Shown in pieces: positions 54,398 through 63,147 of a stretch of DNA of 64,000 bases (the stretch's first letter is position 1; each line of letters begins with the position of its first letter). The position numbers and the translations under genes were made by a program. The notes beneath the pieces are model-generated. The model was given only the letters and a program-made list of their open reading frames with translations, searched no databases and was not told where the DNA came from. The DNA is from Clostridium caldaquaticum (GTDB taxonomy: Bacteria; Bacillota; Clostridia; Clostridiales; Clostridiaceae): positions 124,001 to 188,000 of the forward strand of contig NZ_JAMSKT010000002.1 of assembly GCF_023806125.1 (NCBI RefSeq), in the 5' to 3' direction.

Positions 54398-55600
54398 ATG
54401 TGTAAAGAAGCAAAAATTTTACTGATAATAAGTGCTTTATTTACGTTTGCAGTAGGTTTATCGGGAATATTTGTAAATGTGTTCTTTTGGAAACAAACTA
54501 GCAGTTTTATAACTATAGTACTTTTCAATCTAGTACAATATATAGCAACTCCTTTTACTTTTTTATTAGGAGGAATAATAGCAAAAAGGAAAAATGGAAT
54601 ATGGTCTCTTCGATTAGGTTTAATGATGTATGTTATAGCATATGCATTCATATTATTTTCAGGAAATAGAGGAAGATTGTACATTAATATTGTGGGGCTG
54701 CTTTTAGGATTTGCAGCAGGTTTTTATTGGCTGGCTTTTAACACACTTTGCTTTGATTTTACCTGTTTAGATAATAGAGATACATTTTATGGCTTCAATG
54801 GAAGCTGTGCAGGTATAGCTGCCGCAGTAGCACCAATTACTTCTGCTTTTTTAATTAGCAAATTTAATGGATCAAGAGGATATCATGTTGTATTTTTTGC
54901 TGCCTTATCTTTGTTTGTGGTTTTAATATTAATAAGCTTAATGTTAAAATGTAAAAATTATAGCGGTAAACTAGAGTTTAAAAAAATTTTTTCGAAAAAC
55001 TGTGAAGAATGGAGTACTATAAGAAAAGCAACATTTCTTTGGGGATTTAGAGATGTAATAATTGGATTTATCGTCAATATACTAATAATCGAGACAACAA
55101 AAAGTGAACTTTCTTTAGGAAAGCTTACACTTATAGCTTCTCTATTAACATCTTCATCCTATATACTCGTTCAAAAGATAATAAAGCCAAAAAGGAGAAG
55201 AATGGCTATATTTATTGGTACAATGGCATCTTTTGCTGCTGTCTGGGGTATAGCTTATAAAGTAACTTATACTACTCTTTTTATATATGTTGTTTTGGAT
55301 GCTATCTTCCTTCCATTTTTTCTAATACAGATGTCTTCCTCTACTTTTAATGTAATAAACAGGGCACATGATGAGGACAAGAGAATAGAGTATCTGATTA
55401 ATAAGGATATAGCAATTAACAGCGGAAGAAGTATAAGTGCAGTTATATTGATAGCATTGTTATCTATTTTTAAAAACATTTCAATATTAAAAGTATATTT
55501 AATATTCATAGGTTTGGCACCTGTAATAGCGGGATATTTTTTATCTAGGTTAAAACATGTGCTAGATGGTACTTGTGAGTGTAAGTGCAAAGGAAAATAA
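54398..55600 (+). CDS. Major facilitator superfamily permease
   Basis: A 400-residue membrane protein with 11-12 hydrophobic segments. The first half ends near FLISKFNGSRGYH, the charged central loop is KIFSKNCEEWSTIRKATFLWG, and the second half contains KIIKPKRRRMAIFIG. It ends in the unusual Cys-rich tail CECKCKGK. ATG 54398 is preceded by GGGAGG. MFS proteins move small solutes by proton coupling; the substrate is unknown. Confidence 0.82.
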   Translation: MCKEAKILLIISALFTFAVGLSGIFVNVFFWKQTSSFITIVLFNLVQYIATPFTFLLGGIIAKRKNGIWSLRLGLMMYVIAYAFILFSGNRGRLYINIVGLLLGFAAGFYWLAFNTLCFDFTCLDNRDTFYGFNGSCAGIAAAVAPITSAFLISKFNGSRGYHVVFFAALSLFVVLILISLMLKCKNYSGKLEFKKIFSKNCEEWSTIRKATFLWGFRDVIIGFIVNILIIETTKSELSLGKLTLIASLLTSSSYILVQKIIKPKRRRMAIFIGTMASFAAVWGIAYKVTYTTLFIYVVLDAIFLPFFLIQMSSSTFNVINRAHDEDKRIEYLINKDIAINSGRSISAVILIALLSIFKNISILKVYLIFIGLAPVIAGYFLSRLKHVLDGTCECKCKGK

Positions 55601-55621
55601 GCTTTCTACAAAGCTTATTTT
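55594..55621 (+). terminator. Terminator overlapping the MFS stop codon
   Basis: The 12-bp stem AAAATAAGCTTT/AAAGCTTATTTT encloses the TAA of the permease gene in its left arm and is followed by AAGTTTT. Confidence 0.75.
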
Positions 55622-55830
55622 AAGTTTTAGCTGTTTAATTTGTAAAAGGTAAAATATATTATTAAAAATATGCTTTGATTTTCATTGTAAATAATTTTTA
55701 AATAAAAATTAAGAAAATTTAGCTTGTCGAATTTAGTAGAATTATGTATTATATAATTAATAAAAAATTAATAAATATTTAATATTTAAATTTTAAATTT
55801 TGTATCTAAAAATAAGGAGAGTATGCAAAT

Positions 55831-57888
55831 ATGAAAATCAAAAGCATAAGCACAAAAATCTTTCTTTCATTACTTCCGATTGTTATTTTATCTATGATTT
55901 TATTAACTGTTTCAAGTTATTATGGAAGCAGAAAAATTATTAATAATGAAATTGATCATAATATGAGTAACTTGCTTAATTACAATGTTAAAGAAATTGA
56001 AAAAGCTTTAGAAAAACATTCCAAAGTAGCTGTTGATATATCAAAAAGTGTTCAAGCCTCCTATTTATCTTTAAATAAAGAAGATTATTTTTATTTTCTT
56101 AAAGAAATGATTAATAGTAATAAAGATACTTTAGGAGCTGGTATTTGGTTTGAACCAAATAAATATAGAGATAATATAAAATATTTTGGTCCTTATGCTT
56201 ATAAAAATAATGGAGGTGTTGTTCTTACTGATGAATACAGCACTGAAGAGTATGATTATTTTAAATATGATTGGTATAAAATAGGAGTAAATACACAAAA
56301 TCCTGTTGAATGGTCAAAGGCGTATCTCGATGAGGTTTCTAAAATTGTAATGGTTACTGCAACTGCTCCTTTTTATGATAAAAATAAAAACTTTCTTGGT
56401 GTTTCAACAGCAGATGTAGATTTAACTTCTATTCAGGAAACAGTTGAAAGTATTAGCATAGGTAAAGAAGGAAGAGCTTTTCTTATTGATAGTAGTGGAA
56501 TGTATCTTGCAGGTTCACATATTGATAAAAGTAAAATATTAAAAAATAAGATATCAGAAGATGAAAATGATTCATTAAAGGCTTTTGGTACTAAAATGCT
56601 TTCTATGCAGGAAGGAAAATCTGATTTTAATTTAGCTTCCGGTAAAAATATAGCTTTTTTCTCTGCAATTCCTCAAACTAATTGGAAACTGGCAATTTAT
56701 ATACCTGAAAAAGAATTATATTCTCCTGTAAAAGATTTAGTTGTTAAAATGATTATAATTACAGCTATTACTATATTGATTGTAATTTTATCAATAATTA
56801 TGTTTGTAAGATACTTAAAAAATAATATAAAGAAGGTAAATAATTTAGCTTTAAGTATAGGAAATGGTAATTTAACCGAAGTTATAGAAATTAAATCTTC
56901 AGATGAATTTGGGGAAATGTCTAAAAATTTAAATTCTATGGTTAGCAATGTAAAAGAAGTTATTCAGACGATTTTAGATTATTCAAGTGATTTAAGTGCT
57001 TCTAGTGAGGAACTGTCTGCAACAGTTGAAGAAATGAGTTCGCAGTTTGATTTAATTGACAGTTCAGTAAAAGATATTAATGAAGTAATACAGGATAACA
57101 GTGCAACATCAGAAGAAATGTCTGCATCTATACAAGAAATAAATGCAAATATAATTACTCTTTCAAATAAAGCTGGTGAAGGAAGCAATAATGCTATTGC
57201 TATTAAAGAAAGGGCATCAAAAATTCAAGAAAACAGCCAAAAAGCATTAGCAGATATGGAAAAAATTTATCGAGAAAAACAAGAAAAAATATTATGTTCT
57301 ATTGAAGAAGGTAAAATTGTAAATGAAATAAAAGCTATGGCTGATATTATTGCCAGAGTATCAGAACAAACCAATCTTCTTGCTTTAAATGCTGCTATAG
57401 AAGCAGCCAGAGCAGGTGAACATGGTAAAGGCTTTGCTGTTGTTGCAGAAGAGGTTAGAAAACTTGCTGAACAATCTTCTAGTGCAGTAGAAAATATAAA
57501 AAATGTAATAATAAAAGTACAGGAATCTTTTACTAATTTATCAAGTAACAGTAGTGATTTACTTACATTTATGAATGAAAATATAAATTATCAGTTTAAA
57601 AATTTTTCAAAAATAGGAAGTCAATATGAAACTGATGCTAATTTTGTAAGTTCAATGTCTGAAGAATTAGCAAAAATGACAGAACAAATTACAGTAACTA
57701 TTAATGAAATTAGTAAAGTTATAGATAATTTAACGACTATGACTCAAAAATCCTCAGAAAATTCCGATGGAATAAAGCAAAGTGTTAGTGAATCAGCTCA
57801 GGCAATAATTCAAGTAGCTGAAACTGCTCAAAGCCAGGCAGAACTTGCACAAAAATTAAATGATATAGTTAATAAATTTAAGATTTAA
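55831..57888 (+). CDS. Methyl-accepting chemotaxis protein with dCache sensor
   Basis: A 685-residue chemoreceptor with classical topology: membrane helix 1 (about 9-29), extracytoplasmic dCache_1 domain ([37 protein letters not shown]), membrane helix 2 (about 305-328), HAMP ([20 protein letters not shown]) and a signalling domain with tip [20 protein letters not shown]. The start is preceded by AAGGAGAG. It would report an extracellular ligand, possibly an amino or organic acid, to CheA. No che genes are nearby. Confidence 0.93.
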   Translation: MKIKSISTKIFLSLLPIVILSMILLTVSSYYGSRKIINNEIDHNMSNLLNYNVKEIEKALEKHSKVAVDISKSVQASYLSLNKEDYFYFLKEMINSNKDTLGAGIWFEPNKYRDNIKYFGPYAYKNNGGVVLTDEYSTEEYDYFKYDWYKIGVNTQNPVEWSKAYLDEVSKIVMVTATAPFYDKNKNFLGVSTADVDLTSIQETVESISIGKEGRAFLIDSSGMYLAGSHIDKSKILKNKISEDENDSLKAFGTKMLSMQEGKSDFNLASGKNIAFFSAIPQTNWKLAIYIPEKELYSPVKDLVVKMIIITAITILIVILSIIMFVRYLKNNIKKVNNLALSIGNGNLTEVIEIKSSDEFGEMSKNLNSMVSNVKEVIQTILDYSSDLSASSEELSATVEEMSSQFDLIDSSVKDINEVIQDNSATSEEMSASIQEINANIITLSNKAGEGSNNAIAIKERASKIQENSQKALADMEKIYREKQEKILCSIEEGKIVNEIKAMADIIARVSEQTNLLALNAAIEAARAGEHGKGFAVVAEEVRKLAEQSSSAVENIKNVIIKVQESFTNLSSNSSDLLTFMNENINYQFKNFSKIGSQYETDANFVSSMSEELAKMTEQITVTINEISKVIDNLTTMTQKSSENSDGIKQSVSESAQAIIQVAETAQSQAELAQKLNDIVNKFKI

Positions 57889-57907
57889 CTTTAAAAGTAT
57901 TATTTTT

Positions 57908-57956
57908 AAGCCCCCTAATCACTATAGATAGTTTATCTAAAGTGATTAGGGGGCTT
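57908..57956. terminator. Long hairpin after the chemoreceptor, no T tract
   Basis: Sixteen bases at 57908-57923 pair exactly with 57941-57956, and an inner TAGATA/TATCTA pair continues toward a three-base loop. It is GC-rich at the base (GCCCCC/GGGGGC). Neither strand has a T run after it, so it may be a processing or stability element rather than a standard terminator. Confidence 0.55.
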
Positions 57957-58038
57957 GCCAATACCCAAAAGAAAATATAGATGAATAAAAAGCTTTAATT
58001 ACTAAAGGATGTGAGAAAGTTAGTGAATATTAGTGTAA

Positions 58039-58413
58039 TTATACAATTTTTACAGGAGTACCAATAGGTACAATATTATAAAGTTCAATTATATTACTGT
58101 TATAGGTTCGTATACATCCATTTGATACAGCCTTTCCGATAGAAGAAGGATTATTTGTTCCATGAATGCCATAGCCTTTTTTATTTAATCCAAGCCATCT
58201 GGCACCAAAAGGACCTCCAGGGTTAAAAACTTTATTTATTATCCTAAAATTTCCTTTTGGAGTTGGGGTAGAAGGTTTACCTACAGCTATTGGATAAGTT
58301 TTGAATAATTTACCATCTTTAAATAAAGTAAGTTTTTTAGCAGCGGTATTAATATTTATACTGTACCTTAGAGTGCGATAAAGGTCTTGTTCGTAGAAAT
58401 AACGGATAAACAT
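58039..58413 (-). CDS. L,D-transpeptidase (YkuD domain), no signal peptide
   Basis: YkuD enzymes form 3-3 crosslinks in peptidoglycan. This 124-residue protein is a bare catalytic domain: H84 in YGIHGTNNP, then S98, C100 (nucleophile) and R102 in SNGCIR. The N terminus has no evident signal peptide or LysM. Small YkuD proteins are often spore-associated. The minus-strand start is preceded by GGAGGTAAT. Monocistronic. Confidence 0.9.
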   Translation of the reverse strand: MFIRYFYEQDLYRTLRYSININTAAKKLTLFKDGKLFKTYPIAVGKPSTPTPKGNFRIINKVFNPGGPFGARWLGLNKKGYGIHGTNNPSSIGKAVSNGCIRTYNSNIIELYNIVPIGTPVKIV

Positions 58414-58777
58414 ATTACCTCCATAACAGAGTGGTCTTTTTTATAATATGTTTGTTACGTGGATTATGATACAGCGATGCTTAACATTTGACTGAAAAAA
58501 TCAGTTCCATATCAATAGCCTTAATTTACAAGCAATTGAAAACATAATATTAATTGTTTCAAAAAATTATTCATATTTGTTAAATAGCAATAATTGAGAA
58601 CGATTAAGCAATTAGTGGCAAGAAAATAATTTTCTAATTTAATACAATTAATTATGTAAGACAAGTTTATTAGATGTCAATAAAGACATCATAGTTAAAT
58701 TTTATTAATATTGAGAAAGGAAGTGAAGAACTGACTTAAGATTATATTTTTTGTAATCAAGCAAGTCAGTAATAATT
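58414..58777. other. 364-bp intergenic region ahead of the sugar catabolic cluster
   Basis: No gene is seen. It separates divergent genes and holds an inverted repeat TTGAAA-N15-TTTCAA (around 58546-58572), a LacI/cre-like dyad AATTG-N12-CAATT with central AACGATT (58592-58613), and the leader hairpin at 58730-58770. A strong ribosome-like AAAGGAAGTG near 58715-58725 is followed by GTG AAG AAC TGA, a three-codon frame, not by the real gene. Confidence 0.5.
58730..58770 (+). promoter_or_regulatory. Leader hairpin just before the first catabolic gene
   Basis: ACTGACTT (58730-58737) pairs with AAGTCAGT (58763-58770), and GATTA/TAATC pairs inside. The predicted start of the next gene (GTG 58778) follows eight bases later. 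The structure occupies the place of the ribosome site, suggesting control of translation. Confidence 0.45.
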
Positions 58778-59881
58778 GTGATAAACGTATGTAATGAAAG
58801 AAAATTGAAGGTTGCAATTATAGGTTGCGGAGGTATTGCAAATGGAAAACACATGCCTGCAATTAAAAAAAATGGGAATATAGAAATCGAAGCCTTCTGT
58901 GATTTAATAGAAGAAAGAGCTGTAGAGGCAAAAGCTAAATACGGCAGGGAAGATTCTAGAATTTATACTGATTACAAAGTGCTGTTAGCAAAAGAAAAGA
59001 GTATTGAGGCTGTTTATGTTTTAACTCCAAATAAATCCCATAGTTTTATAGCTATTGATGCAATGAAGGCTGGCAAACATGTAATGTGTGAAAAACCAAT
59101 GGCTAAAACTTATTCAGAAGCTAAAGCTATGGTTGAAGTAGCAAAAGAAACAGGCAAGATATTGACTATAGGTTATCAAAATAGATATAGATCAGATTCT
59201 ACATATTTAAAGGCTGCCTGTGAAAATGGTGATTTAGGAGAAATTTACTATGCAAAAGGTCATGCTATAAGACGCAGAGCTGTTCCAACCTGGGGCGTAT
59301 TTTTAAATGAAGAAGAACAAGGGGGAGGGCCATTAATTGATATAGGTACTCATGCTCTTGATTTGACACTGTGGATGATGGATAATTATGAACCAGAATG
59401 TGTATTAGGTTCTGTTTATCATAAATTAGGGGATCAAACAAACACAGGTAATACCTGGGGTGATTGGGATAGAGAAAAATTCACAGTAGAAGATTCTGCC
59501 TTTGGTTTTATTAAAATGAAAAATGGTGCCACAATAAATTTAGAAGCAAGCTGGGCATTAAACAGTCTTGATGTAGATGAAGCTAAAACTACTTTATGCG
59601 GTACTAAGGCTGGTGCCGATATGAAGGATGGTTTAAGAATTAATTATGTTAAGTACAATAAACAATGTATAGAAAAACCTGCCTTAGACGCAGCTGGAGT
59701 TGCATTCTATGATGGAGATACAGAAGATGCTGCTGATATTGAGCAGAGAGTATTTTATAATGCAATCGTTAATGGTGGTGAATTAGTAGTAAAGCCAGAA
59801 CAAGCTTTAGTAGTTACACAAATATTAGAAGCAATATATGAGTCTGCAAAAACGGGTAAAGCTGTTTACTTTAACAGATAA
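58778..59881 (+). CDS. Gfo/Idh/MocA family oxidoreductase, sugar cluster
   Basis: A 367-residue NAD(P) dehydrogenase: Rossmann start KVAIIGCGGIANGKHMPAI, EKP motif in VMCEKPMAKTY, and the catalytic DIGTHALDL, which has the DxGxH of inositol/glucose-fructose dehydrogenase-like enzymes. The start is uncertain: GTG 58778 gives a 9-residue tail before the fold, and TTG 58805 is an alternative; neither has a good ribosome site. It is the first gene of a run with an AP-endonuclease-fold isomerase and another dehydrogenase. Confidence 0.88.
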   Translation: MINVCNERKLKVAIIGCGGIANGKHMPAIKKNGNIEIEAFCDLIEERAVEAKAKYGREDSRIYTDYKVLLAKEKSIEAVYVLTPNKSHSFIAIDAMKAGKHVMCEKPMAKTYSEAKAMVEVAKETGKILTIGYQNRYRSDSTYLKAACENGDLGEIYYAKGHAIRRRAVPTWGVFLNEEEQGGGPLIDIGTHALDLTLWMMDNYEPECVLGSVYHKLGDQTNTGNTWGDWDREKFTVEDSAFGFIKMKNGATINLEASWALNSLDVDEAKTTLCGTKAGADMKDGLRINYVKYNKQCIEKPALDAAGVAFYDGDTEDAADIEQRVFYNAIVNGGELVVKPEQALVVTQILEAIYESAKTGKAVYFNR

Positions 59882-59981
59882 GATTTGCTGTGATGAGAAG
59901 AAACAATTAATATGAAAAGAAATATTAAAATTACAGTATGGAATGAGTATAGACAAGAAAAACAAAGTTAGGAGGATGATT

Positions 59982-60947
59982 ATGAAATTAGGTGTTTTTG
60001 CAGTTTTATTAGGAAACAAAAGCCTTGATGAAGCTTTAGATTATTTAACAAAATCAGGAATTCAAGCGGTTGAACTTGGTACAGGCGGGTATCCAGGAAA
60101 AGCTCATGTTAATCCTGAAGAATTATTAAAAGATGAAGAGAAATTAAATGAATTTATTAAAACCATAGAAAAATATAAAGTTACTGTCAGCTGCTTAAGT
60201 GTGCATGGTAATCCAGTACATCCTCAAAAGGAAATTGCAGAAAAATTTCACAAAGATTTTGAAAACACTGTACTTTTGGCTGAAAAGTTAGGCATTAAAC
60301 TTGTAACTACTTTTTCAGGCTGTCCTGGAGATTTTGAAGGTGCAAAATACCCAAACTGGGTAACTTGCTCATGGCCTGAAGATTTTTCAGAAATACTAAA
60401 GTATCAATGGAATGATGTGTTGATACCTTATTGGAAAGAAACAGTTAAATTTGCAAATGAACATGGAGTTGAAAAGATTGCACTTGAGATGCACCCTGGT
60501 TTTTGTGTTTATAACCCGGAAACTTTATTAAAACTAAGAGAAGCTGTTGGTCCAACTATTGGTGCTAATTTTGATCCAAGCCATCTTTTCTGGCAGGGAA
60601 TAGACCCTGTAGCAGCAATAAGAAAACTTGGTTCTGCAATTTATCATTTTCATGCAAAAGATACAAAAATAGATTTTATAAATTGCAGCGTAAATGGAGT
60701 TCTTGATACAAAGCACTATGGTGATGAAATAAATCGTTCATGGATATTCCGTTCTGTAGGCTATGGTCATGATTATGCTGTTTGGAAAGATATTGTAAGT
60801 GCATTAAGAATGGTAGGCTATGATTATGTTATGAGCATAGAGCATGAGGACAGCTTGATGACTCCAAATGAAGGACTTCAAAAAGCGATTTCTTTCTTAA
60901 AGGAAGTTATGGTATTTGAAGAAAAAGGCGAAATGTGGTGGGCATAA
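59982..60947 (+). CDS. Sugar phosphate isomerase/epimerase (AP endonuclease 2 fold TIM barrel)
   Basis: A 321-residue TIM barrel of the xylose isomerase-like family. Metal ligands are expected in EMHPGF, FDPSHLFWQG, YHFHAKD and SIEHEDS. ATG 59982 is chosen because TTAGGAGGA precedes it; the in-frame ATG at 59943 does not have a site. Enzymes of this fold pair with Gfo/Idh dehydrogenases in inositol and keto-sugar pathways. The next gene begins one base after its stop. Confidence 0.9.
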   Translation: MKLGVFAVLLGNKSLDEALDYLTKSGIQAVELGTGGYPGKAHVNPEELLKDEEKLNEFIKTIEKYKVTVSCLSVHGNPVHPQKEIAEKFHKDFENTVLLAEKLGIKLVTTFSGCPGDFEGAKYPNWVTCSWPEDFSEILKYQWNDVLIPYWKETVKFANEHGVEKIALEMHPGFCVYNPETLLKLREAVGPTIGANFDPSHLFWQGIDPVAAIRKLGSAIYHFHAKDTKIDFINCSVNGVLDTKHYGDEINRSWIFRSVGYGHDYAVWKDIVSALRMVGYDYVMSIEHEDSLMTPNEGLQKAISFLKEVMVFEEKGEMWWA

Positions 60948-60948
60948 A

Positions 60949-62004
60949 ATGAGCGATAAAAAATGCAAAATAGCAATTATTGGTTATGGTGGTATGGGTA
61001 CCTGGCATGCAAGGCAATTAATGACTATGGATGAAGTGAAGTTATGTGGTATCTATGATATTTCTTCTAAAAGATTAGAAGCTGCTAAAAAAGAGGGTAT
61101 ACATGCATATGAATCCTTTGAGGAACTTTTAGCGGATAAAGATATTGAATTAGTTACTATAGCAACGCCTAATGATTTACATAAGGAACTTGCAATAAAA
61201 GCTATGCAGGAAAAAAAGAATGTTATTTGTGAAAAGCCTGTTGCATTAAGCAGCGTGGAACTTTTACAAATGATAGAAGCCTCAAAAGAATATAATGTAA
61301 TTTTCACAGTACATCAAAATAGACGTTGGGATGAAGATTATCTTGTAATTAAAAAATTGTATGAAGAGGGGACACTTGGTAAGATATTTAACATCGAGTC
61401 TCGTGTTCATGGCTCTCGTGGAATTCCTGGTGACTGGAGAAATACTAAGGAACATGGCGGCGGTATGGTACTAGATTGGGGAGTTCATCTATTTGATCAG
61501 ATTTTAATGTTAATAGAAAAAAAGGTTGTTTCAACTTATGCCAATCTTACAAATGTTACAAATGAGGCAGTAGATGATGGATTTAAAATAATCTTGCATT
61601 TTGAAGACGGGTTAACCTGTCATGTGGAAGTTGGAACAAGTAATTTTATTAACCTTCCAAGATGGTATATGCAAGGAGAAAATGGGACAGCAATTATTAA
61701 TGATTGGAATCTAAATGGTAAAATTATTCAGGTTTCTAATTGGGAGAAACGAGATGCAGTACCTGTTGTAACTGCAGCAGGACTTACAAAAACAATGGCA
61801 CCGAGAACAAGTGAAACAATAAAAGAATATCCTCTTCCAAGAGTTCAGTCTGATGTTCGAGATTTTTATAGAAATGTGATAAGAGCAATAAATGGACAAG
61901 AAGAAATTATTGTAAAGCATAGTGAACTTATGAGAGTGATGAAGCTTATGGAAACTGTTTTTCATTCAGCGGAAATTGGTCAAGTAATACATGATATTAT
62001 TTAG
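60949..62004 (+). CDS. Gfo/Idh/MocA family oxidoreductase, second of the cluster
   Basis: A 351-residue dehydrogenase opening CKIAIIGYGGMGTWHARQLM, with VICEKPVAL and DWGVHLFDQIL as the EKP and catalytic motifs. It keeps the Asp and His of DxGxH (DWGVH). ATG 60949 starts right after the isomerase stop, so the two are translationally coupled. It differs strongly from the first dehydrogenase, suggesting two oxidation/reduction steps on one substrate. Confidence 0.9.
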   Translation: MSDKKCKIAIIGYGGMGTWHARQLMTMDEVKLCGIYDISSKRLEAAKKEGIHAYESFEELLADKDIELVTIATPNDLHKELAIKAMQEKKNVICEKPVALSSVELLQMIEASKEYNVIFTVHQNRRWDEDYLVIKKLYEEGTLGKIFNIESRVHGSRGIPGDWRNTKEHGGGMVLDWGVHLFDQILMLIEKKVVSTYANLTNVTNEAVDDGFKIILHFEDGLTCHVEVGTSNFINLPRWYMQGENGTAIINDWNLNGKIIQVSNWEKRDAVPVVTAAGLTKTMAPRTSETIKEYPLPRVQSDVRDFYRNVIRAINGQEEIIVKHSELMRVMKLMETVFHSAEIGQVIHDII

Positions 62005-62069
62005 GTATTCTAAAAAAATAACAAAAGCATCTATTAATTATATAAAATAATAGGTAAAATAAAGCTGTA

Positions 62070-62127
62070 CAGCTAAATAAAAAGGAATACGAGATGAAAT
62101 CAACTTGTATATCTTTTTATTTAGCTG
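62070..62127. repeat. Large inverted repeat in the araC-type leader
   Basis: Fifteen bases from 62070 (CAGCTAAATAAAAAG) pair exactly with CTTTTTATTTAGCTG at 62113-62127, with a 28-base loop. It lies 27 bases ahead of the regulator start codon. It could be a large mRNA hairpin or two operator half-sites. Confidence 0.55.
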
Positions 62128-62153
62128 ATTTGTATATTTTAGTGGAGGATGTT

Positions 62154-63005
62154 ATGCAAGGCAGCTTTGAAAAAACCGTATTGGAACCAGATTTTCCTTT
62201 TAGACTGTTTTTCAACGATGGATATGCAAATGTACCCCATCACTGGCATGAAGATATTGAAATTATTTATTTGGTAGAAGGTACTCTTAGAGTTGGGACA
62301 AATAAAAATATTTGGAAATTAATGCAAGGAGATATACTTATAATTGGTTCAGGAGAAATACATTATTTTTTTCAGGAAAAAGATTTTAGTAATAGAGCAG
62401 TTATACAATTTAGAACTTCTATATATGATAGTTTTCTTTCATGTACAAAAGATACAAAAGTAATAAAACCAATGTTATCTCATTCTATATGTTTAACTAA
62501 AGGAAATGAAATTCATACTTTGATGGAAAAACATATAAAAGATATTATTAAGGAGCATAGTGAGGCAAAGGAAGGATATAAACTAATATTAAAGGCCAGG
62601 CTGTATGATTTAGCAGGTATTTTGCTTAGACATATTCCTAAGCAGGAATATTCATCTCAAGAGTTAAGTCATGAGCAGGAAAGGCTTAAAAAAATAGAGA
62701 GTGTTTTTCAATTTGTAGAAGCTAACTATCAAAATTCTATTGATCTAGATGATATTTCAAAGGCTGCTGGTTTCAGCAAGTATTATTTTACAAGGTTTTT
62801 TAAGGAAAATACAGGTATGACTTTTTTGGAATACTTAAATAATTTTAGAGTAACAAAAGCTCAGTGGCTTATAATGGAAGAGGAAAGCTCTATAGCAGAA
62901 ATTGCTTATAAATCTGGGTTTAACAGTATTAAGACATTTAATAGAGTATTTAAAAATATAACAGGTCGTACTCCTATGGAGTATAAAAGGACTAACAAGA
63001 GTTAA
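62154..63005 (+). CDS. AraC-family transcriptional regulator with cupin sensor
   Basis: A 283-residue activator. The N-terminal cupin-type sugar-binding domain includes HHWHEDIEIIYLVEGTLRVG and GSGEIHYF. The C-terminal double HTH spans about 190-280 (IDLDDISKAAGFSKYYFTRFFKENTGMTF, IAEIAYKSGFNSIKTFNRVFK, GRTPMEYKR). ATG 62154 follows GTGGAGGATGTT; the ATG at 62094 lies inside the inverted-repeat loop. It probably senses the sugar degraded by the upstream cluster. Confidence 0.92.
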   Translation: MQGSFEKTVLEPDFPFRLFFNDGYANVPHHWHEDIEIIYLVEGTLRVGTNKNIWKLMQGDILIIGSGEIHYFFQEKDFSNRAVIQFRTSIYDSFLSCTKDTKVIKPMLSHSICLTKGNEIHTLMEKHIKDIIKEHSEAKEGYKLILKARLYDLAGILLRHIPKQEYSSQELSHEQERLKKIESVFQFVEANYQNSIDLDDISKAAGFSKYYFTRFFKENTGMTFLEYLNNFRVTKAQWLIMEEESSIAEIAYKSGFNSIKTFNRVFKNITGRTPMEYKRTNKS

Positions 63006-63030
63006 AAGTAAAAAAACTTTTTTAAAATAG

Positions 63031-63093
63031 AGGGTATCTCCTAATGTACAAAAGTAATTCATTAAATAACTATAAGGTGTTAGGAAATACCCT
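63031..63093. repeat. Inverted repeat between convergent regulators
   Basis: AGGGTAT-C-TCCTAA (63031-63044) pairs with TTAGGA-A-ATACCCT (63080-63093), 14 positions with one mismatch, enclosing 35 bases. It may act as a weak terminator between the AraC and LacI genes or be the footprint of a small mobile element. Confidence 0.45.
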
Positions 63094-63147
63094 AAATTCA
63101 GTTAATTATATTGATAAAAATGCATAATAAATATTTCTAATTTAACT

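Noticed and set aside
54256-54684. Minus-strand 142-codon frame over the MFS start
   Set aside because: Lies across the SASP terminator and the MFS start, no ribosome site.
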